From positions 870,961 through 934,960 of the forward strand of contig BCIA01000006.1 in assembly GCA_001599815.1 (NCBI GenBank): DNA of 64,000 bases, in the 5' to 3' direction. This DNA is from Furcasterigmium furcatum. Lineage: Eukaryota > Ascomycota > Sordariomycetes > Glomerellales > Plectosphaerellaceae. Shown one piece after another: positions 31,876 through 42,177 of this stretch. The notes below the pieces were generated by a model that had not been told where the DNA came from, did no database searches, and saw only the letters and a list, made by a program, of their open reading frames with translations. The position numbers and the translations under genes were made by a program. Every line of letters begins with the position of its first letter. Position 1 is the first letter of the stretch.

Positions 31876-32676
31876 CTATGACCGCGCAATCTCAAACTCG
31901 GAGATGTACCAGTTCTGGATCGCCTTGGTATCGCCCGTGACCGCCACCATGTCGTACCGGGACCTGGCCTCCTTGGCCGTGGTGCCGTTGTTCACCATGC
32001 GGCCAACCCACTTGCCGTGCTTCCGGCCTGCGGCGATGATCTTGTCAATGGCCGCCACGAACTCGGGCTCGTCGCCGCGCGCGGGGACGTAGCCGAGCAG
32101 CGACTGGGCCAGGTCGTTGGGCCCGATGAACACCATGTCGACGCCGTCGACGGCGGCGATCTCATCCACGTTCTCGACGCCCTCGCGCGTCTCAATCTGG
32201 ATGATCGTCAGGATGGTCTGGTTGGCGGACTTCATGTACTCCGGGGTGGTGAGGCCGTGGCCGATGGCCGGGAAGGCCGAGCCCTGGCCGCGGACGCCCT
32301 GGGGCGGGAACTTGGACGAGGCCACGATTTGCCGCGCCTCCTCGGCGTTGTTGATCTGCGGGACCATGATGCCGTGGGCACCCGTGTCCAGGGCACGCTT
32401 GATAATGTCATGTGCCGGGCCACGGATGCGGATCAGGGGAGACACGCCCAGCGCCGAGATGGCGGCGACCGAGTTGTGCATGGAGTCATCTCCGATGTGG
32501 CCGTGCTCGCAGTCGATGATGATGCCGTCGAGGCCTGTCAGGGCGACGATTTGTGCTTGGCGGACGGAGGGGATGGCGACGAAGGTGAGCAGGGGGAACT
32601 CCTTGGCCTGGAGCTTGTTGAGGAGCCTCAGCCGAGGGTTCTCGATCTTGGTGGTCAGGGCAGTAGGGAAGCTCAT
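31876..32676 (-). CDS. HpcH/HpaI-family class II aldolase
   Basis: This single-exon gene encodes 266 aa. It shows the family blocks GLDGIIIDCEHGHIGDDSM, SPLIRIRGPAHDIIKRALDTGAHGIMVPQ, GVRGQGSAFPA, IIQIETREGVENVDEIAAVDGVDMVFIGPNDLAQSLG-type and KHGKWVGRMVNN. These supply the metal-binding Glu and Asp and the phosphate/carboxylate-binding Arg. Members cleave 2-keto-4-hydroxy acids such as 4-hydroxy-2-oxoheptanedioate to pyruvate and an aldehyde. It has no targeting signal and is probably cytosolic. The transporter gene next to it starts about 870 bp away in divergent orientation, so a catabolic pairing is possible. Confidence 0.93.
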   Translation of the reverse strand: MSFPTALTTKIENPRLRLLNKLQAKEFPLLTFVAIPSVRQAQIVALTGLDGIIIDCEHGHIGDDSMHNSVAAISALGVSPLIRIRGPAHDIIKRALDTGAHGIMVPQINNAEEARQIVASSKFPPQGVRGQGSAFPAIGHGLTTPEYMKSANQTILTIIQIETREGVENVDEIAAVDGVDMVFIGPNDLAQSLLGYVPARGDEPEFVAAIDKIIAAGRKHGKWVGRMVNNGTTAKEARSRYDMVAVTGDTKAIQNWYISEFEIARS

Positions 32677-33548
32677 GATTGCGGGTGGTATGATTCAGGG
32701 AGCTGTGATTGGGCTTGGTGATGGATGGGATGATGATACGAGATGATAAGGCTACCGGACGGGTGTTTCCAATAGCAACGAGCCCCTTGCTCGCTCTTTA
32801 ATCTTCTCCGTCGGCTGCCTGGCGGTGAAAACGCCATCATGCACCCTTCTGGCATACTCGACGGCCACAGCTCCGGAGTTGCAGTGTCGAGGAGTGAGTT
32901 GGCTATCGGACCCACCGGGAGGAGCTCTCAAATGGTTCCTCTGATGCATGTGTGTGTCGTAGGCCCCTGGCCGGCATGCGGGAGCTCGACCTCCAACCCT
33001 GGACACCAGCAACGGGTGAGCTCCTTCGGACAAGGGACGCTAGTCCTCCTCCTCCTTGCTCAAACCAAATCATTCATCAAGCTGTTACTAATTCCCGTCA
33101 GCCATATGGACAGCCGTGGAGGGCGAGGTCCACCCGAGTCATGTACCCCGGACTTTGCCCTTAGCCTCCCATCCATCCTTGTTATCGCGCCCGGGGTTAG
33201 GTACCCCAGCGAAGAAACGGGGCTAATCGCTTGGGCTCGGAGCGGGCGCATGGATGCTCCTCCCACTCGGCTTCGACTTTGTCTCCTTATCACAACCGAG
33301 TGACTGGGCCATGCGCAGAGCGCTCAACGACCGCGATGCCTTGAAAAGGGTCATGATCATCCATCGTTTGGAAGTCTGAACTCCTCGTGGACATCAGGCA
33401 ACTGAGCAACCCGACTTTCTCCCTCTTCTTTGCATCTTCGGACTTTTCTGGCCGTTCGTCGGAGTTCCTCCTCTGTGCCCGTCAGCATCACAACATCCAC
33501 CATAGTCCCACGAACACTTCACAGTCTACTACCGTCTACGCTGCCATC
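32677..33548. other. Divergent promoter region, aldolase and MFS transporter
   Basis: No gene is supported. A GGGAGGAGCTC block near 32919-32929 resembles the half-palindrome seen at 27044-27061. Confidence 0.4.
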
Positions 33549-35245
33549 ATGGCCGACGCAGATTCGAAGCTTCAGGTCAAGGACTCAGCCTCCTCCCAGG
33601 CTGAGGCCGAGTCCAAGGAGACCCACGAGGTCGTCAACCGCATGCCCGAAACCCTCCGCAACCTTCCACAGGAGGAGATCGCCGAACTCAACAAGAAACT
33701 CGTCCGCAAGATGGATCTCATCATTCTCCCCATCATTGGCATCTTGTACATCCTCAACTACATCGATCGCCAGAACCTGGCTGCGGCCAAGCTCCAGGGC
33801 ATCATGGAAGATCTCGACATGGACGAGAAGCAGTTCGCTACTGCTATCTCGATTCTTTTCGTCGGTTATCTGCCCTTCCAGATTCCCAGCAACCTTATCA
33901 TGGCAAAGATTTCTCGCCCCGGTCTATACATCTGCTGTGCTGTTGTTCTCTGGGGCACGATTTCCGCGCTGACAGCCGTTGTGAAAACATACGGCCAGCT
34001 TTTGGCAGTTCGCGCCTGTCTTGGTGTCGCAGAGGCCGTATTCTTCCCCGGTGCCATCTACTATCTTTCGGCATGGTACACCAAGACTGAACTTGGAAAG
34101 CGCATTGCTGCCTTGTACATCGCTCAGCAGGGTGAGTTTCTCTCCTTCTTCCGTGCCCCCCTCCCCCTTTCTTCGTCGTCCTCCTCCCACCTCATCCTCC
34201 TCTACATCTCGCAATCCACGGAAATATTTGATTCTAACAACAACGATAAAGTGGGGAACGCCTTCGGAGGCCTATTTGCTGCTGGGATCTTCCAACTTGA
34301 CGGAGCTCACGGTATTCGTGCGTGGCAGTGGCTGTTTATCATCGAGGGTGTTGCGGTAAGTCGCATTTCAGCGTGAAATATCCAAGATAAACGGTAAAGC
34401 TGACACTTATTATGTACTAGACCGTCGGAATTGGCCTGATTTGCAGCCTTCTCATGCCCGAGTTCCCCCACAACAGCCGAATCCTCTCGCCGATCCAGCG
34501 CGACCTTGCCGTCTGGCGTATTGAGTCCGAGTCCGGTGCCGCCGAGGGCACAGAGAACGAGAGCGTACTGAAGGGCTTCGGAAAGGCCCTGTCCGACCCC
34601 AAGCTCATCATCATGATCTTCTGCAACATGCTCTCCCAGGCCCAAGGTTCGATCGCCAACTACTTCCCAACTCTCATCAGGGCTCTGGGTTTCAACAGCA
34701 CCATCAGCCTGCTCCTGACCGCCCCCCCCTACGTTCTTGCCGGCATCGTTTACTACTTCCTGATGTTGTGGTCCGACAAGAAGAATACCGCGTACCCTAT
34801 CATCCTCATGTGCATCTCCATTGCGGTGGGCATGTACATCATCCCCATGGCTACGGTGAACGTTGGCGCACGCTACTTCTCCATGTTCATCCTGCCCTTC
34901 GCCTCCGTCGGACCCCAGCTTGTCCTCTACAAGACTATCAACCTTCACCTCGCCCGTCCCGTGGCCAAGCGTGCCGCCGCGTCCGCTCTCGTCAACGCCA
35001 TCGGTGGCACCTCCAACATCTGGGCCTCGTACCTGTACTATGCCCCTCCCCAGTTCTTCGCCGCCTTCGGAACCCTCATGGGCTGTGCCGTCCTCTTCGC
35101 GGCCACCATCACCTTCTACCGCTGGCTCGTCCTCCGCGAGAACGCTCGCCTGGATTCCGGCGACCCTGACCAGATCGCCAAGGTCATCAAGGGCGGTGTC
35201 ACCGAGGAGATGGTCCAGCTCAAGTGGCGCTACGAGATGTACTGA
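33549..35245 (+). CDS. MFS transporter, anion:cation symporter family
   Basis: Exons 33549-34131, 34252-34355 and 34421-35245 encode 503 aa. The first intron is 120 nt with branch TTCTAACA. The start at 33549 gives MADADSKLQV and an acidic cytosolic N-terminus, then MDLIILPIIGILYILNYIDRQNLAAAKLQGI, the first helix block of the allantoate permease-like family. ACLGVAEAVFFPGAIYYLSAWYTKTELGKRIA and YFSMFILPFASVGPQLVLYKTINLHLARP follow. It should import an organic anion at the plasma membrane. A pyrimidine- and serine-rich retained intron reading would break helix 5, so splicing is needed. The substrate is unknown; the neighbouring aldolase gene hints at organic acids. Confidence 0.92.
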
Positions 35246-35423
35246 TAGAACTCGGTGTGCTTATGTACATCGACGCTTATTGTCGGATAGGTAGATGCAG
35301 ATTCGACATCTTGTTGGGCATCTCGCAGCTATTTGATATTGGTACTACGTCTTTTTTGAGCTTTAGCTGAATCTGATTTCTTGGAATGATCACGTCCATG
35401 AGTAGACTTTGGATCAAGCCTTA

Positions 35424-35734
35424 GAAAATCGAGGCACCCACTCACGCAGCTTCAAGAAAGTGACACAGCCTCTCCCTTAATGTTAAGAAATTGAGATGCC
35501 TCCTGACTCAATTAAACATAATCAAGATGACCCCTCTCACAACAAGAAGAAATTAACATGGCTTCTCACTCGAATTCACAAAATCGAGATGGCCTCATGC
35601 TTAGTTAGAGAAAGTTGAGATGCCCGCTCTTTTAGCTTTATGAAATTAGGATAGCCTCTTGCTTAATGAGAGAAAATCCACATGACGGCTCCCTTAATGT
35701 GAAGCAATCGAGATGGCCTCTTGGTCAATTAGAG
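35424..35734. repeat. 31-bp minisatellite, ten degenerate units
   Basis: Ten head-to-tail units lie in phase, the first 32 bp and the other nine 31 bp each. The recurrent core is AAATCGAGATGGCCTC followed by a variable CTTAATTAGA-like tail. Units start at about 35424, 35456, 35487, 35518, 35549, 35580, 35611, 35642, 35673 and 35704. Divergence between units is high, so the array is old. Confidence 0.88.
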
Positions 35735-36618
35735 ATGATTCCATCGCAACGTATGTGGACAGCAACATAGCTAGACCGGCCATGTCTTCTACGACCCTCT
35801 AGTGCGTGGCGGGCGGAGATCTCGGGGAGTTGCTCGCACACACACTTCCTCAGGGGCTAGGCCTGCTCCGTCGGCTCTCCACCACACCCACAAGGTGCTG
35901 GTCCTCCCGCCGGTGTTGCCGCTCCCCAGCTACTGGGAGACCGAGCTCACGCCAAACGTAACCAAAGTCCCCAATCGGTAATGCCGAGGCGGTGGTGGCC
36001 TGGGCAGCAGAGGGATGAGCGTTCATGGATACAAACAGAACGTGATCATGACCCCTCTCAGGTTCGTTTGGAGAATGAGGAGACGATGAGGGGAACCCTG
36101 GAATCCCCATTCTGCAAAGGAGGTCTCTCTTCGCTCGTGAGGTCTGGAAATTCATTATCAGGCCGGCGAAGATAAAGGCCCACGCACTGTGGGCTCAGCG
36201 ATAAGCAAGGCAACCGTCACCAATCGACAGCACGGAAACTTTCCCGAGTCAGGGCATAATACAGTGTGGGCCGGCGCTAGGGCGTGCAGCTGATACGGTA
36301 TCGGAGACATCGTCGAATCGCAGCTTCCCGGCGCTGTGGACCAGTGATAACCGCTGGCCAATGGACGATTAGGTGTTGGTCCTGCTTGCCCGGGTGCCCT
36401 TGACACGGTTTGCGGGGAGCCCAGGGTTTGCGGGGAAGGAAACACCCACTGGCAATGCGAGTCGGGTCGAGGGAACGCGGAAGGCACGACCAGCAGGTCC
36501 CGCCTGTCGCGCCGCGCAGGCACTTTTCGATCTCCCGAACTCCTCCAACCCCTCCGGTCTTTTGTCCTTCATACATCTACCGCTCCAAACCCATCTGATC
36601 GCCCAGTTTGCCCCCACC
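35735..36618. other. Upstream region of C2H2 factor gene
   Basis: No gene is supported. An open frame continues upstream of the chosen start to 36373 but is proline/arginine-rich and lacks family character, so it is treated as leader. Confidence 0.4.
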
Positions 36619-38733
36619 ATGTCGGCTTCCGTTGCCATCGAGAGGCGTCCCTCTTTCCAACCCTTTCAGTGCATGGTCTGCCAGAGCCGGTTCACCCGGC
36701 ACGAGAACCTCAAGAGACATGCCGCCCTTCACACCCGATCTCACGAGGAGGCCTCGCTCCCCTGCGATTTCTGCCAGGCCACCTTCTCCCGCCCCGACCT
36801 CCGTAACCGGCACATGAAGAGGAAGCACCCGGAACACGACGACAGAAGACTCAAGAAGAGGCCACAGCGGGAGTGCCGCGGCGGCTCGAGTCCCAGGCAA
36901 CTCGCCGACGGAGCAAGCCAGTCTCGGCCAGAACATGGGCCGTTCGTTTCACCAGTTTCCATCACAGAACATGGGCGAGGCTCACATCATTCTCACTCGA
37001 GTGATGAGGGAGAGATTGATACGGACGTCGTTGGGTCATGGCAATCGACATCGCACTTCACCCACCGTCGTCACCCGGATCCAGCACGTCTCGCGACAAG
37101 CATCCCGTCCAGCGCCTCCGACGATGGCATACACATCACTACCGGACCGCTGTCAACATCACTGAACGCTCCCACAGGTCTTGCCCAGGGCATCTCAGAT
37201 TCCTCCGGTCTATCACCGAATATCCTTCTCGCCGCACCATTCATCGGCCCGACCGATCACTTCGACACCCCGTCCTTGAACATACCTCAGCCCGCTTCAT
37301 TCGGCAACAATATGAACGCTTTCACATTCGACCAGGACCTCCCCGACGGTTTATTGTCCATGGACCTGTCGCAGATCCAGGACGACTGGGCACCCTCCGC
37401 ACTGCAGATCACACGGGGCTGCGAGCTCTTCTTCAATCACGTCTCACATTTCGTTCCCTTCCTTCACCGGCCGACCTTCAACGCAGCGCAGTCACCGAGT
37501 TACCTGCTCCTCAGCATGCTTTGTCTTGCTTTCCAACATGGCGAGGACCCCGACAGCGGGGAGCAATCAGGCTCCGGCCATAGTCTGTCGGTCCGTTGCT
37601 TTCATCGAGCCCGCATGCTGATCGCATGCGACGATGAGAGGACGGACCTGGCACACAGCATCCCGATGGTCCAGGGATATCTGCTTCTCCAGATATTCAC
37701 CATGATGTACCTTTGCGGAAGCGACTCGGCGTATGCGCTCAGGAGCCATTCCAAGATCATTTCCCTTGCGCGAGCCGGCGGACTCATGCATGCCGCTCTG
37801 GTTGAGTCTGCAACCACCACAGACTTGGACGCATTATGGCAACAATTCGTCCAAGCCGAATCTCACAAAAGAACCGCTTTTGCGCTACACCAAATCGATG
37901 CGCTGTGGTATCAATTCTTATCCGTCCCCCGCTCATTATCACACCTCGAGATCAAGCATGAGTTACCATGCCCCGAAGAGTTCTGGACGGCCACTTCTTC
38001 GGTAGAGTGGGCACACCGGCAGCTGGTGACGAGAGGGTCTTCTTCCACGCTGGTACAATACCCCGAGGCTGTCCGGCGCTTCTTGTCGGACACAGATCTC
38101 AGCACAATGCCACCCTTTGGCCCATACGGCGCCATCAACATCACGCAGTTCCTTATCTCCAGCGCGAGAGAGATTTCGGGCTGGTCCACGATGACAGGAC
38201 GGCTTTGCATGGGGAGACTCCAGCCCCTCAAGTCATCACTAGCCGCGCTTAGCCCTTTCATCCGATCCGGCTCTGAATCGACAAACCCTCACGCAATGTT
38301 GTGCGAGGCAACCTGGCAGACGGCGATGATTGAGATGCAGATGTGGTCGCCATCACACACGGGTGGAATCGTCGAAAGTAGCATGGACGCCGTGTTGCAG
38401 CAGCTCACCTTCCTGGCGCCGTCTTGCGACTTCATGTGCGAGTCGAATATGGCCGAGACCATGCAACCGCACGTTGACTGGTTCCTGCGCTACCTCGACT
38501 CCCCGGACGTTGTAGAGTCCGAGGCACCGTGGATTACGTTGTACGCGTACAAGGCCTTCATGATCGCGTGGCAGCTCATGCGAGGCAGCACGCTGGGCTC
38601 GATGCAGGCCGTTGGCGTGGAAGACGGAGACGTCGAAGGGGCTCTCGCCTGGGCGAGGAAGGTATTTCGGCGTAGGGAGCGATGGCAACTGGGCAGAATC
38701 ATCTTGTCATGTCTGGATACTCTGGAGAAGTAA
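36619..38733 (+). CDS. C2H2 zinc-finger transcription factor with fungal_trans-like domain
   Basis: This is an uninterrupted 704-aa frame. Two C2H2 fingers lie at about residues 17-66: FQCMVCQSRFTRHENLKRHAALH and LPCDFCQATFSRPDLRNRHMKRKH, followed by a basic KKRPQRE stretch. The centre is low-complexity and acidic. From about residue 270 a middle-homology domain begins (CELFFNHVSHFVPFLHRPTF, YLLLSMLCLAFQHG, VRCFHRARMLIA, SKIISLARAGGLMHA). This C2H2 plus fungal_trans combination is a known ascomycete class of regulators. ATG 36619 is preferred because MSASVAIERRPSFQPFQC directly leads into finger one; an in-frame upstream start at 36373 would add 82 residues. Its targets are unknown. Confidence 0.88.
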   Translation: MSASVAIERRPSFQPFQCMVCQSRFTRHENLKRHAALHTRSHEEASLPCDFCQATFSRPDLRNRHMKRKHPEHDDRRLKKRPQRECRGGSSPRQLADGASQSRPEHGPFVSPVSITEHGRGSHHSHSSDEGEIDTDVVGSWQSTSHFTHRRHPDPARLATSIPSSASDDGIHITTGPLSTSLNAPTGLAQGISDSSGLSPNILLAAPFIGPTDHFDTPSLNIPQPASFGNNMNAFTFDQDLPDGLLSMDLSQIQDDWAPSALQITRGCELFFNHVSHFVPFLHRPTFNAAQSPSYLLLSMLCLAFQHGEDPDSGEQSGSGHSLSVRCFHRARMLIACDDERTDLAHSIPMVQGYLLLQIFTMMYLCGSDSAYALRSHSKIISLARAGGLMHAALVESATTTDLDALWQQFVQAESHKRTAFALHQIDALWYQFLSVPRSLSHLEIKHELPCPEEFWTATSSVEWAHRQLVTRGSSSTLVQYPEAVRRFLSDTDLSTMPPFGPYGAINITQFLISSAREISGWSTMTGRLCMGRLQPLKSSLAALSPFIRSGSESTNPHAMLCEATWQTAMIEMQMWSPSHTGGIVESSMDAVLQQLTFLAPSCDFMCESNMAETMQPHVDWFLRYLDSPDVVESEAPWITLYAYKAFMIAWQLMRGSTLGSMQAVGVEDGDVEGALAWARKVFRRRERWQLGRIILSCLDTLEK

Positions 38734-39192
38734 GAGAACGAGCACTCTCGGCGTGGCTCAGCCACGTCGTTTTGCCTCGTAATTCACAATGAACATCGAC
38801 CAAGCTATTCGTCGCGCCCCCGCCGTAACCTTTAGCCTCCACGTCAAATCAACGGTCCTTCAAAGCGGAGCGAGTTCAACGAGCACTCATTCGATTCCCT
38901 TCAACAAAAGGGGAAGCTATCTCAACTTTCCGAGGCTCAATCTGAAGGGGTTTCATCGACGTGATGATTAGATGCTGATAGCGGCGGATCATCACGGCAA
39001 AGTTACATATCGTGCTCCCTCCCTCGCTGCTTACCCCGAACTGCCGCTATACACCTGCCGACAAGGCAATAGACAAGGTAATCAGGGTGATAAGCTGGGT
39101 AAACAGAATGACCGCTGGGTAAGCAGAGGAGGCCCCGACGTACAGCCAAGCAGTACCTTCATAGTCCCTGTCATTATTGTTTGAGCTGTAGG
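38734..39192. other. Intergenic region with dispersed repeat fragment
   Basis: No gene. A block around 38909-38960 (AAGCTATCTCAACTTTCCGAG) resembles the reverse complement of the 31-bp minisatellite unit and the similar block at 53393-53440. Confidence 0.4.
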
Positions 39193-41652
39193 TTAAAAGT
39201 TGCCATCCAGCAGGTCCTCTGGGAACATAGCTCCGTTGGTGAGCAGACTTTCCCAAAAGTCCTGCCCGAGAGGAGGGCAAACGAGAGATGGGACTCCCGC
39301 GCGATTAGAGTCCTGCGTCCGGTCGTCACTGGCCGCGACTCTCCTCATCATCTCCCCCATGTCCGCTTCGATATCCACCGAATACTCAGACCATTGCTCG
39401 AGGTCCATCAGAGCACTGATAAGCTTGACGCCTCTTCCGGCAATGGAACTGACCTGCTCTTCCTCTCGAAGGAAGTCCTTGGCAAACGCGACGAGCGCCC
39501 GGAGTTTCTGGGCATCATAGACGAGGAGATTCTCGTTCTTGAAGAGCAGCGCGAAGATGAGCGTGACGGAGCAGCTGATGACGTGCGTCAGGGTCGTCCA
39601 CATCCTGCGGGCGACGCGCACCTCGGCACTGTCGGGCCACTCTCGTACGGCAATCAATGCCCTCTCAGCAATGCTGAAGCAAGAAAGCTGCAAGAAAAGA
39701 TCATCAGTCCGGTCCGGGGTGTCTTTGTCGGGGGAAGTACCTGGGTGAACGCGAAACGCCTGTCACGGAAGCCGGAAAGCTGGAATTGTCGATGGACGTT
39801 CAGTATCTGTGGGATCGTGGTAGGGGCTGTCAGCAGACGACCGGAAGATGTAGACAACAACACGCGACCATAGCTTACCTTGTGCGCCGTGCAGAGCAGG
39901 ACCAGTCCGGGCATGAGCAAGACAGGCAGCCCTTCCTTCGTGACTGTCTGGTGGGCGGATGCATCTACCTCTCGCATGAAAAGGGGCAGGGTAACGTAAG
40001 CACGTTTTATCTCGCGGTCAGCCCATATGACTTGCTCGTACAGGTTTGTGAGATGAGTTGGCTCATCTCCCTGCGGAACAACCTTGCTCATTTTGTCTTG
40101 ATGCTCCCAGATCAGACGGGACACTGCAGGCAAATGGAGGTCAGCTTCGCTCCGTAACAGGCAGCGTCGTGATGGCCAACTGACCTCGGTTAAGTACTGT
40201 GCCCCAACGGGTTGTTGTGCAGACACTATCCGGTTGCGAGACGACGATGCCATCTTGAACCATACTCTCCGCTTCTTCGAGGCAGTCTGCTGGCATGGCC
40301 GTGTCGAACTGGGCTGGATGGACCTGATAAAGGTTCTGGAAGGGGATCTGAAGCCAGTCATAGCGGACGAGATACCACCAGACCCTCTTCTCGACTTCTC
40401 TGTTGACTAAGCCTTGCGTGTCGGCTGTCTCCAGTCCGGGGGTACCTGCGGACGCATTGTGGTTGTCCGGCCCGAGGCGATGGATATTGAGGCACTGGGA
40501 GATGCGTATTGCTGACGAGACGAGCACGCAGATGAGATCCGACTTGTCGAAGTTGTGGGCCACCTGCAGTAGGAGACATATCGTCTGCACAGATGACAGT
40601 TTGTGTTCGGCTAGAAAGTTGTCCTGATAGAGCAGGTCGATGCTCTTGTCAAACAAGGCCCGCGCGGTGTCGATACTGGCTGGCAGGGGAGGGAGTCAGT
40701 AAGTAATCAGGGGCATGCGGGACTGAGGCGGCAACATGACGAACCATTGCTGACAAGGTCCGGGGGGAGCAGCGGAGTCCCCACGACATGGTAGATAGTT
40801 TGCTTGAACGAGGTCTCAGCATGAACACTTGAACCGTCAACAAGCACGGGGGCAGAGGAGACGATGCGGCGACTGACGAACCGAAAGAATAGCATAGTAC
40901 AACGCGGCCCATGACTTATCACAGCTCCCCCGCATGACGTTGACCTCGAACTGCTGCCGGAACGTCGGCAGATGCACGACCATGTGCATCCAAGCAAGAT
41001 ACGTCTGGTGGGTCGCGAGGAGAAGCCGGCTCACGTCGACGGCGAAGAAGACGTGGAACGGGGCATCTGATGCGCGGCTGGGCGGCGTCGACGCCGGGAA
41101 CGCACTCTCGCCAGAGAAACCCCGGCCGAGAAATCTTCTCAGGACGCTCCGGCGGCCGTGGGCAAGATACTCGAGTGCCGAGGCCGCCTTGTCCGTCAGC
41201 CGGCTCGCGGGCGACTGTCCGGTGACGAACGTCGGGAACAAGGCCTCGTTCGATAGATCGGGGAGCACAGGGATGTGTTCGTTGACCGGGGGAGTTGCAT
41301 TCGGGGAGTCAGATGCGGCGGCACGGGGCGGTGCATGGCGGGGAGTACCGGCGGTGGCGGGTTCTGCAGAGCCGCTCGAGGTCCGCGGGCGCTGTTCAGC
41401 CTCGGGAGCGGTGCGTTCACCGCGCGCTCTCGGAGATTCACGCGCTGAGGCGGCTCTTCGGGTCACGACCGTGACAGCCTCCCGGTGGCAGTGGTCGGCC
41501 TTGTGGTGGCGGACGCAGGCCGTGCACGGGATGGTCTTGGAGCATCGAATCTTCCGTCGTACGCACTCGGTGCATGCCAAGACAGTCCTCTGGGTGTTGC
41601 GGGCTTGTGCTCTGCTCGACGCGGACGCTCCATCGGGTGGCCTGGTATCCAT
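39193..41652 (-). CDS. Zn2Cys6 transcription factor
   Basis: Six exons are inferred: 40882-41652, 40745-40814, 40185-40679, 39879-40123, 39741-39806 and 39193-39687. They give about 713 aa with consistent phases and introns of 53-72 nt. The N-terminal zinc cluster is LACTECVRRKIRCSKTIPCTACVRHHKADHC. The middle-homology domain includes YLAWMHMVVHLPTFRQQFE, ALFDKSIDLLYQDNFLAEHKLSSVQTICLL, AIRISQCLNIHRLG and EKRVWWYLVRYDWLQIPFQ. The first intron's acceptor (GCTGAG) is the least certain junction. The gene is divergent from the GH3 beta-glucosidase gene (525 bp between starts), so it may regulate that enzyme and the transporters beyond it; this is inference. Confidence 0.88.
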
Positions 41653-42177
41653 AGTCGACGACTCTGAGGCTTCACGTCCGAGAAAACTCGTCCGAGAAGA
41701 GAGAGTGGAGGTGCTGAAGCAAAAGAGCGCAAGTACGAAAGCCCTGGTGTCCGCTCAAGAATAGTCAACGGTTCGCCCTGGTCCATCCCCGGCCCCTCCC
41801 TGGCCGAGTCATGATGTCCTGTTTCCTGGGGTGGCTAGCGCTACAGCGCTTTAACAGGAGACCACTTTTGATTAGGGTCACCGGCAATGCGGCAAGCCGG
41901 AGTGCCTGAGTCAAGGACCGTCCTCCGCACGCCGGCGGCCGGCCCCCCGCCTGTGATGGATGTCGGCCGAGATGATGTGTTGGAACCGAGGGGTAGATAG
42001 ACAACATCGTGTTGGTCAACGATGCCTTGACGAGCGACGAGTAACTACCTCCATGCGTCGAGAGCATCATTTTTCTGTTGGGGTCCTGTTGTGCCACAGG
42101 CGTCCGCTCGCTCGCTCACTCGACTCAAACTTCTTTTGACTCAAACCTCGCTCGACCCTGCTACCTTCAGCTTGTTC
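41653..42177. other. Divergent promoter, Zn2Cys6 factor and GH3 gene
   Basis: No gene. Both transcripts start from this region. CGG and CCG triplets are frequent, including CGCCGGCGGCCGGC at about 41931-41944, but no clear regulator site can be assigned. Confidence 0.45.

Noticed and set aside
35424..35734. CRISPR-like array
   Set aside because: Units are contiguous with no unique spacers, diverged from each other, and the genome is eukaryotic; it is a minisatellite.
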